Notes: generated from the letters alone by a model not told the origin. Positions 20,844 through 32,068 are shown, counted from the first letter of the stretch. The stretch is DNA of 64,000 nt from Syngnathus acus (GCF_901709675.1 NC_051095.1:26953956-27017955); one strand, 5' to 3'. Numbers and translations: made by a program.

Positions 20844-22722
20844 CCGTATTTTTCGGACTAAAAGTCACTCCGGAGTACAAGTCGCACTAGCCATGAAATG
20901 CACAATAAAGAGGAAAAAAATATATATAAGTCGCACCGGAGTTTAAGTCGCATTTTGGGGGAAATTAATTTGACAAAATCCAACACCAAGAACAGACATG
21001 AACCAGCAACAACAGACTAAACGATACGGTATACTAACATAACATAAAAACAAACGAGGAGCTGAGAACGGGCCTGACGTAACATTAACAGTTATTCAAA
21101 TAACTATAACATATATAACACGTTTATCAAACCATCTGTGTCACTCCAAATCATTAAATCCATCGATCGCATCCGTCGTCCTTTCTGTAAACAACGCCGC
21201 GTGTGCAGTGCGCCCCTGACGTCGGACTCGTCGTCAGTTGCAGTTCAAATTATTCCACAGGCCCATATAACAATATATAAACTATATATCAAATAACAAT
21301 AATATGAACAACAATTTTATCGAACCATCCGTGTCACTCCAAATCATAAAATCCATCGGAATCTTCGTCTTGTGTCACTTAAAAAACAAATAACAAAAAA
21401 AACACAACTGTTGACTCCGGAACGAGGTGCGCCGCTGACGTCAGACTAGATATATCAAATAAATGTAATATAAACAACAATGTTATCGAACCATCCGTGT
21501 CACTAACACGTTTATCAAACCATCTGTGTCACTCCAAATCATTAAATCCATCGATCGCATCCGTCGTCCTTTCTGTAAACAACGCCGCGTGTGCAGTGCG
21601 CCCCTGACGTCGGACTCGTCGTCAGTTGCAGTTCAAATTATTCCACAGGCCCATATAACAATATATAAACTATATATCAAATAACAATAATATGAACAAC
21701 AATTTTATCGAACCATCCGTGTCACTCCAAATCATAAAATCCATCGGAATCTTCGTCTTGTGTCACTTAAAAAACAAAAAAAAAACAACTGTTGACTCCG
21801 GAACGAGGTGCGCCGCTGACGTCAGACTAGATATATCAAATAAATGTAATATAAACAACAATGTTATCGAACCATCCGTGTCACTCCAAATCATTAAATC
21901 CATCGAAATCTTCATCTTGTGTCACTTAAAAAAAAAAAAAAAAAACACAGCTGTTGACGCCGGAACTACGTACGCCGCTGACGTCACACTAGATATATCA
22001 AATAAATGTAATATGAACAACACTTTTAACGAACCATCCGTGTCACTCCAAATCATTAAATACATCGGAATATTCATCCTCTGTCAATAAAAAAACAAAA
22101 AAAAAACAGCTGTTGACTCCGGACATACGTGCGCCGCTGAAGTCAGCCTCGTTGTCAGTTGTGGCTCCAATTATTCCACAGATCTACGTATATAACTATA
22201 TTGTAGCGTTACCAAAGTACCAGGCAAGACGTGGGTTTGGTAACCGGCTCTTTATTTCACAAAACAAGAGCTCAACATATGTGTGTTTGCTCCAAGCAAG
22301 CGCCCTGGATCGCTTCCACCCCCCCGCTGCCTTCACGGCTTCACTAGACAATCGGAAACTACTGAAGTCTAACAACATACACGTTGCTACTCTAAATAAA
22401 CTATATGTCAAATAACTACGTATAACATAAATAAGTTTATCGAACCATCTGTGTCACTCCAAATCATTAGATCTCCTGACTCCGGAAGTCAGTGAATGGA
22501 ACTCATTGTCAGTGAGGCTCCAATTATTCCACAGCCATAGTGCGCCCTCATGCGGTTTAAAGTGAAAATAACATGTGAAGTGATCAACTATACTAGTAAG
22601 TAATGTGTTAATGATCAAGTAAAAATTTGTGAATAATTTCACATACAAGTCGCTCCTGAGTATAAGTCGCCCCCCACCCAAACGATGAAAAAAAAAAACG
22701 CTACTTAGTCTGAAAAATACGG
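20844..22722 (-). mobile_element. palindromic-family element with acidic-tail module array
   Basis: TA-flanked. Left is end A ('ccgtatttttcggactaaaa'); right is end B ('ttagtctgaaaaatacgg'). On the minus strand, end A lies after a polyadenylation signal (caaattaattt/caaataaa type), so end A is the 3' end. In between, the unit 'ccatc(t/c)gtgtcactccaaat' recurs at about 21131, 21326, 21522, 21713, 21873, 22035 and 22446. On the minus strand most units read like VTQDEDSDGFYDLE followed by a stop. tgacgtca occurs at 21436, 21817 and 21979. Confidence 0.82.
21117..21890. repeat. ~388-bp tandem duplication, nearly identical copies
   Basis: The segment beginning 'aacacgtttatcaaaccatc' at 21117 starts again at 21505. 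By eye the copies differ mainly in an A-rich run (about 7 bp). Each copy holds two acidic-tail modules and one tgacgtca. Confidence 0.9.
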
Positions 22723-23202
22723 TATATGAAACCATTTAAGTGCATATTTTATTATTACAACATTAAATAATTGTTTCAAACATGTAAATAATACATTAAT
22801 AATATAACATACAGAATAGTTTGCATAAATATTGAAAATATAAATATTATACGTGTGTGCGTGTAACATGTTAACAATAAGTACTGGGCAGGCTAACGAG
22901 TTAGCGGAAAGATGCTAATCCGCGATCGTGCTAACACGCAAAAACAGACCTCTAAAGGAATTTAAACGAACATGTGGAGCAATACTACTTTGTCCTAAAG
23001 GTTAGACACATGTGATCGTTCATTTCTCTTGTTAGGAGACCCACTTACATCGTCAATGACTCCTGTACCACTGTAACCAACATATGTACACGAACGTAAA
23101 ACAGGAAGTGGTATCGCCTGAAAACGGCCTTCAAAATAAATCACCCTACCTCAAATCAAAGCACAATAACATAAATAACATGGAGAATTCTTAACACATA
23201 CC

Positions 23203-23385
23203 GTAAATATGTTTTTAGAACAACTTATTATATTTTTTTATAACAAGGTAAAAGTGTACATACTGTAAATATGTTTTTAGAACTCTTGTATTATAAAAAA
23301 ATTTCCATAACAAGGTACAACACTGTAAATATGTTTTTAGAACTCTTATTATTATTATAACAATTTTCATAAAAAGGTACAAGGT
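23203..23385. repeat. ~60-bp minisatellite, three units
   Basis: 'gtaaatatgtttttagaac' at 23203, 23264 and 23324, each followed by 'ataacaaggta'-like sequence. It lies between the Tigger remnant and the LINE 5' region. Confidence 0.85.
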
Positions 23386-23589
23386 TTGGTTGAGCTTCGC
23401 TCGGCATGGCGTGCTAGTCGTCACTTGTCGCCCGTTTGCCTTCAAATCAGCAAATTTGCAAGCAGAATCAGGACGCAGTGTGGGCCCCTGCTGTGCCGTC
23501 CAGCTCGCTTGTGTTCTTCGATCGAGGAATCGACAAAACCTGGAGCTCCAAGCGATTCTCTTAGAACGCCGGAGTGACTTGATTGAAAG

Positions 23590-24331
23590 GTGGCGGACCG
23601 GCAGCGAAGGAGGAGGCGCGCGTCCCAAGGTAGTGACGACGATGACGACGATAAAATCGAGATTAAGATGGCCTTGAAAGACCTGGCAAAGAAAATGGAC
23701 GGAATGGTGGAAAATGTAGGAAAAATAAGTGGTCTGGTTGAAGATGTGAGGAAACTAAACAAACTACTCGCGCTGAAGGACGAGAAAATTGCGGAGTTGT
23801 AAAAGAGAGTTGACGAGTTGGAGCAATATACACGGAAAGAGGACGTGATCACCAGCGGTCTGAAAACAACACACCGCACATACTCCAACGTCACCCGAGG
23901 AGAGAACAACGAGGAGGACTTGACTGAGGGAGAAAAGCAGTCGCTGGAGGAACAGGTGATTCAGTTCTTTAACAGAAATGACATCACCATTCATAAGGAG
24001 AGTATGGCTGCCTGCCATACTCTTCCCAAAAGAAATGCACAATCAGAGCGAACCATCATTCTGAGATTTGTAAACAGCAGACACAAAACGGAGCTTTTGA
24101 AACAAGGAAGGAAACTGAAGAACACACAGGTGTATGTGAACGAACACCTTACGAAGAGGAACGCCGAGATAGCCAAACGTGCGAGGGTTCTGAAGAAACA
24201 AAAAAAAAATCTATTCAACATGGACAAGAGACTGTAAAATCTGGATTCGCACAAATGGTTCACTTGGTGAGGAGGCGAGGGTCCTGCTTATCCGGGACCT
24301 CAAAGACCTGGAGAAATATGAAACTGCATAG
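23590..24331 (+). pseudogene. LINE ORF1 (coiled-coil and RNA-binding-like), almost open
   Basis: Reads MADRQRRRRRASQGSDDDDD, then a heptad-rich coiled coil (LAKKMDGMVENVGKI...), with one TAA at 23800-23802 inside KIAEL-stop-KRVDELEQY. The frame then continues unchanged to 24237, through a conserved-looking block (HTLPKRNAQSERTIILRFVN). A frameshift at about 24235 lets the end (WIRTNGSLGEEARVLL) be read to a TAG at 24329-24331. The product would be a nucleic-acid-binding ORF1 protein of a CR1-like LINE. Apart from the stop and the shift it is well preserved. Confidence 0.75.
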
Positions 24332-24868
24332 CCGAATAGAACATCCTCTAGCTGCCCAGATTTATTATTTTTGTAACTGTTCGGTATCCTTCCGCCAATT
24401 GTTTTTTGGAATTACTGGAAAAAGTTCTATCCTATTGTCGCTGGACTCATCTTGGAAGTACTCTTTTTTTCATATTGTGGATGCCTTTTTTGCACTTGAA
24501 GAGCACGGCTTGGTAGTGGTGAGTAGGTGTCTTGCCGGATTACTGGTAATTTTTCTTTTTTGCCTAAGAACGCCGACTGACTATCACAATCACACTTTCT
24601 TTCAATATCCCCCATGAACTAAAACTGGACTTGTTTTTCATAAATACACCTGCAGAATTTTTATACCACCATTACGCAACTTTTTTGTTGGACTTACTAT
24701 ATTGGTTAAATTGGCTCAACTATTTGGCTGCCATTACAAATGATATGTGTGTATGCGTGTGCGGGAGCGTGTGTGTGTGTGGACGTGGAGCTGTGGTTGT
24801 GTATGTGCTCAAATTTGGATGTGGGTGGATGGGAAGACGACTGTTTGCGTTTACCTTAAACAATCATC

Positions 24869-27800
24869 ATGCAGGTACAGGATATGGATATAGACCCGGA
24901 AAGCAATTTCTTTGACTATGTAATTAGCAACTGTTGTTATTACACTGAAAATCAATTCAAGGAGAAATTCAACTTAGAGCAAGATATATCAATAATACAT
25001 TTCAACAGTAGGAGTTTAGACGCAAACTTTGATAAGATTAAAAACTATTTACAGCATTACACCATGCAATTCAATATAATTGCCATTTCTGAGAGTTGGC
25101 TTAGCCACGACAAAGGGACCGATTTTGAATTAGAAGGATATAATTTCAACTTTGTGAATAGGACAAATAAAATGGGTGGAGAAGTTGCACTGTATATAGA
25201 CAGTAGGTTAAAGTATAGGATTGTAGAAAGCATGACAACTGTTATTGATGACTTATGTGAATGTATTACTGTTGAAATTGATATGGGTAAAATGAAGAAT
25301 GTCATTGTTAGCTGTGTTTATAGAACACCCAACTCTAGTATTGAAAATTTCAAAGAAGTATTTGAGGCCATGGTTTCAAACACCGAGCAGAAGGTAGCCT
25401 TTTTATGTGGGGACTATAATATAGACTTCTTAAATCCAAATAAAACACCTGCGATAGAAGATTGTATAGATGCAATGTATAGTAAAGGCTTATATCCTAG
25501 CATAACCAAACCAAGCAGAATTACCACCCACTCGGCATCAGTAATAGACAATATTCTTACTAATAATATGACAAGTAATTTAGAAAGTGGATTATTAATA
25601 AACGATATCACTGACCATCTGCCGGTGTTTGTTATCCATGAATGTAAACATAATAACTTAGACAATAGCAAAGTAAACATACAAAGGAGATTAAGAACAA
25701 ATGGCACTCTGAACGCATTTAGAAATGATCTGATAGCTCAAGACTGGAGGAATGTTTATGAAAAAGAGGATGTTGATGCAGCCTATAATTTATTTCTAAA
25801 TACTTTTTTGACTCTATATCATAAAAACTGTCCAACTCAGCGACCAAAGAAAACTTCAAAACGACCGGATAAACCGTGGTTCACTGGGGTCTGTTGAATG
25901 CCTGTAAAAAAAAGAATGAATTATATAAAGACTTTATTAAACACAGAACTGAGGAGAAAGAAACTAAATATAAAAGATGTAAAAATAAACTAACAGAAAT
26001 TCTTAGAAAATGTAAGAAAGATTATTATAGTAAACTGTTGGAAACAAATAAAAATAATATAAAGAGCACATGGAATATTTTAAACTCAATTATAAGAACA
26101 AAAAAAATAAGTGCCGGATTCACTAATGAATTCTTTGAAAACGGTAAGATAATTAAAAATAGTGATGAAGTTGTTAGGGTTTACAGATTATCTTGATCGT
26201 ATGATTATGTTGGAATGTAACCTGTAATAAATAACCTAGCTTGTCCCGTCCTACACGTCGTAAAACACCCCCTGCTATGCTTTGACTAGAGGTCAAGGGC
26301 TTCAACTCCATCCAGTCCACTCTCACCCCCACACTGTTTCTCTCAATAAAAATGCTCTTGCAAGAGGCCTGAGTCAGACCTCATTCGATCATCGCTGTAC
26401 GCACAGCGACGAATGACTCTCCATTTGCAAGTGCTTAAAAAGGGCATACTGTCTCCCGTGTGGTTCTTGCAAAAATAAGTTAGAGTGAACACCACTCTAC
26501 AGAAGTGGTGGCAGGATTCAACAAATTCTTTGTGAATGTAGGACCCAAGCTGGCAGATGAGATAATTCCTCCACAAAGGGGAGGTGTATCACAATTTTTT
26601 GGGGAACGAAACCCGGCTACCATCTTTCTGAGAAATACAGATAAAACTGAAATAATTGATATTGTTAAACAATTTAAGAACAAAACATCAAGGGACTCTG
26701 AGGATATTGATCTATACTTAATTAAATATGTAATAGTAGCTATAGCAGATCCCACAGCATATATCTGCAACCTCTCGCTGAAACCGGGCTCCTTTCCCAC
26801 AAAAATGAAAATAGCCAAAGTCGTTCCCATCTATAAGGCCGGTGAGAAGAATCTTTACACCAACTACAGGCCAGTCTCATTGCTTCCCTAATTTTCCAAA
26901 ATCTTGGAGAAGGTACGTATTTGCTGTTAGATTGGACAGTTATATTGATAAGTGTGAGATATTAACTGATCGTCAATATGGTTTTAGGCCAAAGCGATCT
27001 GCATCTTTAGCTTTAATTGACCTTGTGGAAGAACTGTCAACAACCATTGACGACAAGAAGTTTGCCGTAGGAGTTTTTATTGACCTTAAAAAGGCCTTTG
27101 ATACAATTAATCATGACATCTTGCTTCAAAAATTGGAAAGGTATGGGATTAGGGGAATAGGGTTCAGTCGGCTAAAAAGCTACTTAGAACATAGGCAACA
27201 GTTTGTGCAGATGGGAGAGAAAAAGTCAATGCTTTTAAATATAACCTGCGGTGTTCCACAAGGATCAATATTGGGACCAAAACTATTCATATTATATATT
27301 AATGATATAATTAACACCTCTAAGATTTTGAAATTTGTCATATTTGCTGATGACACAAATATCTTTTGTGAAGGAGAGAACCTACAACAATTAATGAAGA
27401 CTGTCTCTGACGAGCTTGCCAAGCTAAAACTGTGGTTTGACTCAAATAAATTCTCTCTTAACATAAAGAAAACCAATTTTATGATCTTTGGGAAACGAAA
27501 AATCCCAGAAGACATAACTATTGAAGTATTGTGTGATAACACCAGATTACATAGAGTTTATGAAAACTCCTTTCTGGGAGTAATAATTGACCACAGTCTC
27601 AGCTGGAAACCGTAAGACAAACACATCTGTTCAAAATTGGCAAAGACCGTGGGTATACTTTGTAAAGTCAGACGCTTACTGAACCAGAAAACAATGTACA
27701 CTTTATACTGCTCGCTGCTTCTTCCTTACATGTCCTATGGTGTTGAGGTATGGGGCAATAACTACAAAACCACCCTAAAGACGGTATGCACAATGCAGAA

Positions 27801-28212
27801 AAAGGCAATTAGAATTATCAACAATGTTGGCTATTGTGAACATACAAATAATTTATTTATTGAATTACAAACATTAAAATTTATGGATTTGGTAGATTTC
27901 AAGACCGCACAAATTATTTATAAAGCTAAAAAAAAATTACTCCCTAATAATATACAGAAATGGTTCATAGAAAGAGAAAATGTTTACAGTCTAAGAAGGA
28001 GAGGGAATCTTTTACAACCTAAGGTGCGCACCACCCTCAAAAGCATGTGCATATCTGTCAATGGGGTAAAGCTATGGAATAAGTTACCTGTAACGATCAA
28101 AGAAAGTACACATTGCCCAATTCAAAGAACACAAAGGGGTAGGAAAAAACAAGCAATAGCTTCTTCCTTCTCCTTTTTTGAACATGTTGATTTATGTGCC
28201 TTATTGGCATAA
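24869..28212 (+). pseudogene. LINE ORF2: endonuclease + reverse transcriptase, split by solo LTR
   Basis: Endonuclease blocks: IIHFNSRSLD (24990), AISESWLSHD (25084), CVYRTPNS (25312), LCGDYNIDFL (25402), DITDHLPVF (25605). The frame is lost at 25880-25897. The linker runs 25876-26171; a 330-bp LTR interrupts it, and it resumes with VAGFNKFFVNVGPKLADEI (26507). RT: NYRPVSLLP (stop at 26889), YGFRPKRSASLAL, FIDLKKAFDTINHD (27082, catalytic Asp), GVPQGSILGPKLFILYIND (27250) and IFADDTNIF (27339). A stop at 27613 precedes the C-terminal domain to 28212. AT-rich codon use differs from the GC-rich L2 LINEs nearby. A tail of 'ttcaaaaataaa' is near 28279. Clade within the Jockey/CR1 group uncertain. 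Confidence 0.85.
26172..26501 (+). mobile_element. solo LTR of the ERV family at 31337-38858
   Basis: 330 bp, starting tgttagggtt and ending cactctaca. A perfect 5-bp duplication gaagt sits at 26167-26171 and 26502-26506. AATAAA is at 26345-26350. It shares 'ggaatgtaacctgtaataa' and 'catactgtctcccgtgtgg' with the LTRs of the full element. It lacks about 80 bp present in the larger LTRs ('cttgacaaagtagtag...'). It splits the LINE ORF2 linker codons precisely. Confidence 0.93.
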
Positions 28213-28740
28213 CATGAAATTATGTGAAAATGTGAAAAAAATGATTTTGTGTTTGGTCGATCTTATGTTCAAAAATAAATTTCACACTTCACAAGTGTAC
28301 GCACTGCAATTGTGTGGGCACTCCTGGCCTTCTGCTGGCGTGTGGGCAAGTTTTGTGCCATAATTCCTCAATTTAGAAGTTTTATTATGACTTTAAAAAA
28401 AATTTTTAATTTGGGAAAAAAAATCTGCGATATAGTGAAACTGCGTTAAACGAACCGCGATGTAGCGAGGGATTACTGTATTTAGGACTACATACTGATG
28501 ACAGCATAAAATGTAGCTGGGTGTTATCACGGACCAGGGTCCGTAAAGAATTTTATAATAAAGAGTGGCTTCTAGTGATGCAATTGACCTTTTGCAAAAG
28601 CCCCATAACAATCCATTCATCATGTGGAAAGCATGCAGATTGGAGAAGAGGACTGTTGGAATTTTCTTGACACATTCATGTGATTTTTAAATCAAACTAT
28701 GGAAGGACAAAAAGAATGAGTTTGTAATTGTTGTTGTCAC

Positions 28741-29074
28741 CTGTTTCTGCTACTTCTGTGACAACTTCCTGCTCCTCAGCCACATCCTGCATCAGGTAAG
28801 TCTCATCATTATACACCAGCACCTGGGCAGAGTAACACTCCTCCACTTGGGCGCTGGCCACCTCTTCCACAATCACTGCAGGACATCCATCCTCCTGCAC
28901 TACCACACGTCCCATCTTTTCCATGTCTTCACCTCCTCCCACAATCACTGCCTCGATCGTCTGCTGAATTACTTCATCTTCCTCCGCCTCCTCGCCTCCT
29001 CCCACAATCACAGCGTCTACGTCCTGCTGAATTACTTCATCTTCCTCCTCCTCCTCAGCAGGCTGCTGCTCGCA
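28741..29074 (-). CDS. elf2: elf2 exon (N-terminal acidic activation region)
   Basis: 334-bp exon, 111 codons + 1 base, no stop. Order: CEQQPAEEEEEDEV, a 21-residue tandem duplication (EEDEVIQQ....AVIVGGGE twice), VVVQEDGCPAVIVEEVASA, VEECYSAQVLVYNDETYLMQ then DVAEEQEVVTEVAET. The block A(A/S)QVLVY(D/N)DETY.MQDVAEEQEV is a hallmark of the long (NERF-2-type) N-terminus of vertebrate ELF2. Acceptor ttttcatattgcag, donor gtgaca. Phase 0 in, phase 1 out, matching the exons on both sides. Role: nuclear transcription factor; this part is acidic and would act in activation or partner binding (family knowledge). Confidence 0.92.
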
Positions 29075-29244
29075 CTGCAATATGAAAAGATGCAAAAAGG
29101 CAGCAGTTAATTTGGTTGGATACTCAAAGATGAGTATTATAACTGACTGTACAAGTCAGGACAGTAGCTGGACAGTTTTTTAAAGTAGAAATGTCACTAC
29201 TTATTGATAATTTTGTTCCGTTGCACTTAAGGCAGAAATACATA

Positions 29245-29631
29245 CCGTATTTTCCGGACTATAAGGCGCACCTAAAAACCTAAAATTATCTCAAAAGCCG
29301 ACAGTGCGCCTTATAGTCCGGTGCGCCTTATATATGGACCAAATTCCTAAGTTTAAACTGGCCGAAGCATTATGTCATGAAATCAATCATAAGTAAATGA
29401 ATCATGAATCAAAAAGACTATGGATCATTATTTTGTGATTTGTTGCGTCTGAAGTTGAAATAAAAAAGATAAAATGGAGAATGATTTGATTTGGATTAAA
29501 AATCTGACATGATGCATTAATGGTGCGCCTTATAGTCCGGTGTGCCTTATATAAGGACAAAGTTTTAAAATGGGCCATTCATTGAAGGTGCGCCTTATAG
29601 TCCGGTGCGCCTTATAGTCCGGAAAATACGG
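29245..29631. mobile_element. short MITE ('aggcgcac' type), TA-flanked
   Basis: Ends 'ccgtattttccggactataa' and 'tagtccggaaaatacgg' are perfect inverted repeats with TA at 29243-29244 and 29632-29633. Subterminal 'gtgcgccttatagtccg' repeats occur on both sides. 387 bp; related to 2829-3673. It lies 170 bp upstream of the elf2 exon on the gene strand. Confidence 0.92.
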
Positions 29632-29943
29632 TAATTTGAGACTGAAAAAGCTGTCCAAAGGAATGCTTTTTGTTTTGTACTTGACACAATTTCTATTATG
29701 AGTAACATGTTATACAACCTAAAGTTTTCATTTCAAATCCATTCTGAAGGCAACCATTTTAACAAATACTTATTATTACTGTTTTTAAATAAAGCGCCTC
29801 ATGGCTTATTTGAATGTTTTTCAAGAATTCATTATTGTCTATTTTCACACTGAAGGTCAGTTTTGTGGTATTTATACTATGACTTCAATTAAATCCCATT
29901 TGAAACATGAAGCATAAAGTGGCCGTTTGTGTTGGTAGTAGTA

Positions 29944-30824
29944 AAGTATCTTCCGGACTATAAGTCAGTTTTTTTTCATAGTTTGGCAGGGGCTGCGACT
30001 TATAATCATGAGCGACTTATTTGTGAAATTATTAACACATTATTACTTGATTACACATTACTTACATACTCGTAGTTTATTACTTCACGTTATTTTCACT
30101 TTAGACCGCATGAGAGCGCTCTCGGCCCGTGGAATAATTGGAACTGCAACTAACGAGTCTGACATCCACTGACTTCCGGAGTTAGCGGACTTGTTTATAA
30201 GTGACACAGAGGACGACGATTCCGATGGATTTAATGATTTGGAGTGAGACGGATGGTTCAATTAACTTGTTCTTTATGTTATAGTTAATTGATATATAGT
30301 TTATATATAATTATATAGGCCTGTGGAATAATTGGAGCCGCAACTGACGATGAAGCCGATGTCAGCGCAGCATGTACATCCGGAGTCAGTAGCGGCGTTT
30401 TTTTTGTTTATAAGTGATACAGAGGACGAAGATTTCAATGGATTTAATGATTTGGAGTGACACGGATGGTTAGATAAATTTGTTATTTATGTTATACTTA
30501 TTTGAATAACTGTAAATGATTTGGAGTGACACGGATGGTTTGATAAACTTGTTATTTATGTTATACTTATTTGAATAACTGTGAATATGTTACGTCAGGC
30601 ACGTTCTCAGTTCCTCGTTTGTGTTAATGTAACGTTAGCATTCCGTATCGTTTAGCCTGTTGTTACCGATTCATATCTGTTCTTGGTGTTGAATTTTGTC
30701 AAATAAGGTTCCCCCAAAAATGCGACTTGTACTACAGTGCGACTTGTATGTTTTTTTCTTCTTTATTATGCATTTTATGGCTGATGCGACTTGTACTCCG
30801 CAGCGACTTATAGTCTGGAAAATG
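29944..30824 (+). mobile_element. palindromic-family element, short copy
   Basis: End B at left ('cttccggactataagtca', tip decayed), end A at right ('gcgacttatagtctggaaaa'). Two acidic-tail modules read on the plus strand: ISDTEDDDSDGFNDLE-stop (about 30197-30244) and FISDTEDEDFNGFNDLE-stop (30407-30460). The AATAAA-like 'caaataaggttccccca' follows. Same layout as 20844-22722 in the opposite orientation. Confidence 0.8.
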
Positions 30825-31039
30825 TGTCATTTCATCCATGCAGACGTCAGTTGTTACACGCGACAATAATGTAACATCAGATCGAGGGAAGCTCAAGGAA
30901 CGTCGTCTTTTTGCCCAAAATGTTGCCCTCCATCTTCCCTTCTCTGTCATTCTGAAATGAGCCACTTAATGTGGGACCATATTTATGAACTTCCGTAAAC
31001 ACCGTACACAATTTTTACAAAATTGTCTGTGGGAGGGGG
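30825..31039. other. unassigned stretch
   Basis: No motif recognised; a G-run lies at 31032-31041. Confidence 0.4.
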
Positions 31040-31336
31040 GGGACACATTTACAACTTCATAAGAGGAGTCAGCAAATCTCCTGGTCCTTCAGATCACTGC
31101 ATATCTAAAGGATTACACTTAAACAATTATGAAGAAAGCTTGAGCGCAAATGGCGTGTAACTAAACTTGAGGTTTTCCATCAGGCATGGCGTGACAGCCT
31201 CCTGAAATACAAAGAAGCGCTCGTTTTAGCAAAAAGAAATTATTTCTCGCAAATTATTGGTCTCAATAAAAACAATCCTTATTACTTCAATACGGTGGCA
31301 AAGCTAACACTAAGCCAGCCGACCTCCGATAGCTCC
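31040..31336 (+). pseudogene. decayed LINE, 5' part
   Basis: Reads RKWRVTKLEVFHQAWRDSLL then ALVLAKRNYFSQIIGLNKNN (about 31145-31280), a LINE linker region. It continues after the ERV at 38864. The ERV target duplication gctcc ends this piece. Confidence 0.6.
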
Positions 31337-32068
31337 TGTTAGGGTTGATAGATTAGTTTCATCCTATGCTTATGTTGGAATGTAACCTGTAATAATTAAC
31401 CAAACTTGTTCTGTCTTGACAAAGTAGTAGAACAAAGTGCTAAGATAATTTGAACTGATTGACCAGCTGCAGAGGAAGCAATCTAAGTTGTTCTGTTTAC
31501 ACAACATCGTAAAACACCCCTGCTATGCTTTGACCAGCGGCCAGGAGTTCACCCCATCCTGACCACTCTCACCCCCACCCTGCTTTCTCTCAATAAAACC
31601 AGCTCAGTGGCCTAGTGGTAGAGTGTCCGCCCTGAGACTGGAAGGTTGTGGGTTCAAACCCCGGCCGGGTCATTCAAAAAGACTATAAAAATGGGACCCA
31701 TTGCCTCCCTGCTTGGCACTCAGCATTAAGGGTTGGAATTGGGGGGTTAGATCACCAACTGATTCCCGAGCGCGGCACCGCTGCTGCTCACTGCTCCCCT
31801 CTCCCCCAGGGGATGGATTAAAATCACACAGGGATGGGTTAAATGCAGAGGACAAATTTCACCACACCCAGATGTGTGTGTGACGATCATTGGGACTTTA
31901 ACTTAACTTTAACTTAAAAACTCTCTTGCAAGAATCCAAAGTCAGACTTCGTTCGATCATTGCTGTATGCACAGTGACGAACGAGCTCTCCACTTGCAAG
32001 TGTTCAAAAGGCATACTGTCTCCCGTGTGGTTCTTGCAAAATAAAATAGAGTGAGCACCACTCTAACA
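31337..32068 (+). repeat. 5' LTR, carrying a SINE
   Basis: Without the SINE it is about 415 bp and aligns along its whole length with the 3' LTR. AATAAA at 31592-31597; the SINE sits directly after it. Confidence 0.93.
31599..31915 (+). repeat. tRNA-derived SINE, complete
   Basis: Polymerase III box A tggcctagtgg (31608-31618) and box B ggttcaaaccc (31651-31661). The body has 'gggacccattgcctccctgc' and ends in 'actttaacttaactttaact'. It is inserted in the LTR between 'caataaaa' and 'aaactctcttgc', with an A-rich duplication. This is a very common fish SINE type; the tRNA-like head is not a functional tRNA gene. Confidence 0.92.

Larger units (their letters stand above)
20701..28478. mobile_element. 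pogo/Tigger-like element shell filled by later insertions
   Basis: Left end 'cagtaatccctcgtttatcg' after TA (20699-20700). Right end 'cgcgatgtagcgagggatta' then ctg, with TA at 28479-28480. The outer 13 bases are perfect inverted repeats (cagtaatccctcg); further in, only short 'atcgcgg'-like blocks match. Both ends agree with the usual asymmetric ends of fish Tigger-type elements. Own sequence is probably 20701-20841, about 22725-23385 and about 28280-28478; the rest is nested elements. No transposase remains. Confidence 0.7.

Noticed and set aside
20844-22722. CRISPR-like regular repeats
   Set aside because: Units are 160-195 bp, adjacent or overlapping, without short unique spacers or cas genes; the context is a vertebrate transposon.
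31599-31680. Possible tRNA gene (boxes A and B present)
   Set aside because: It is the head of a SINE with a 240-bp body and a tail; the cloverleaf is incomplete.
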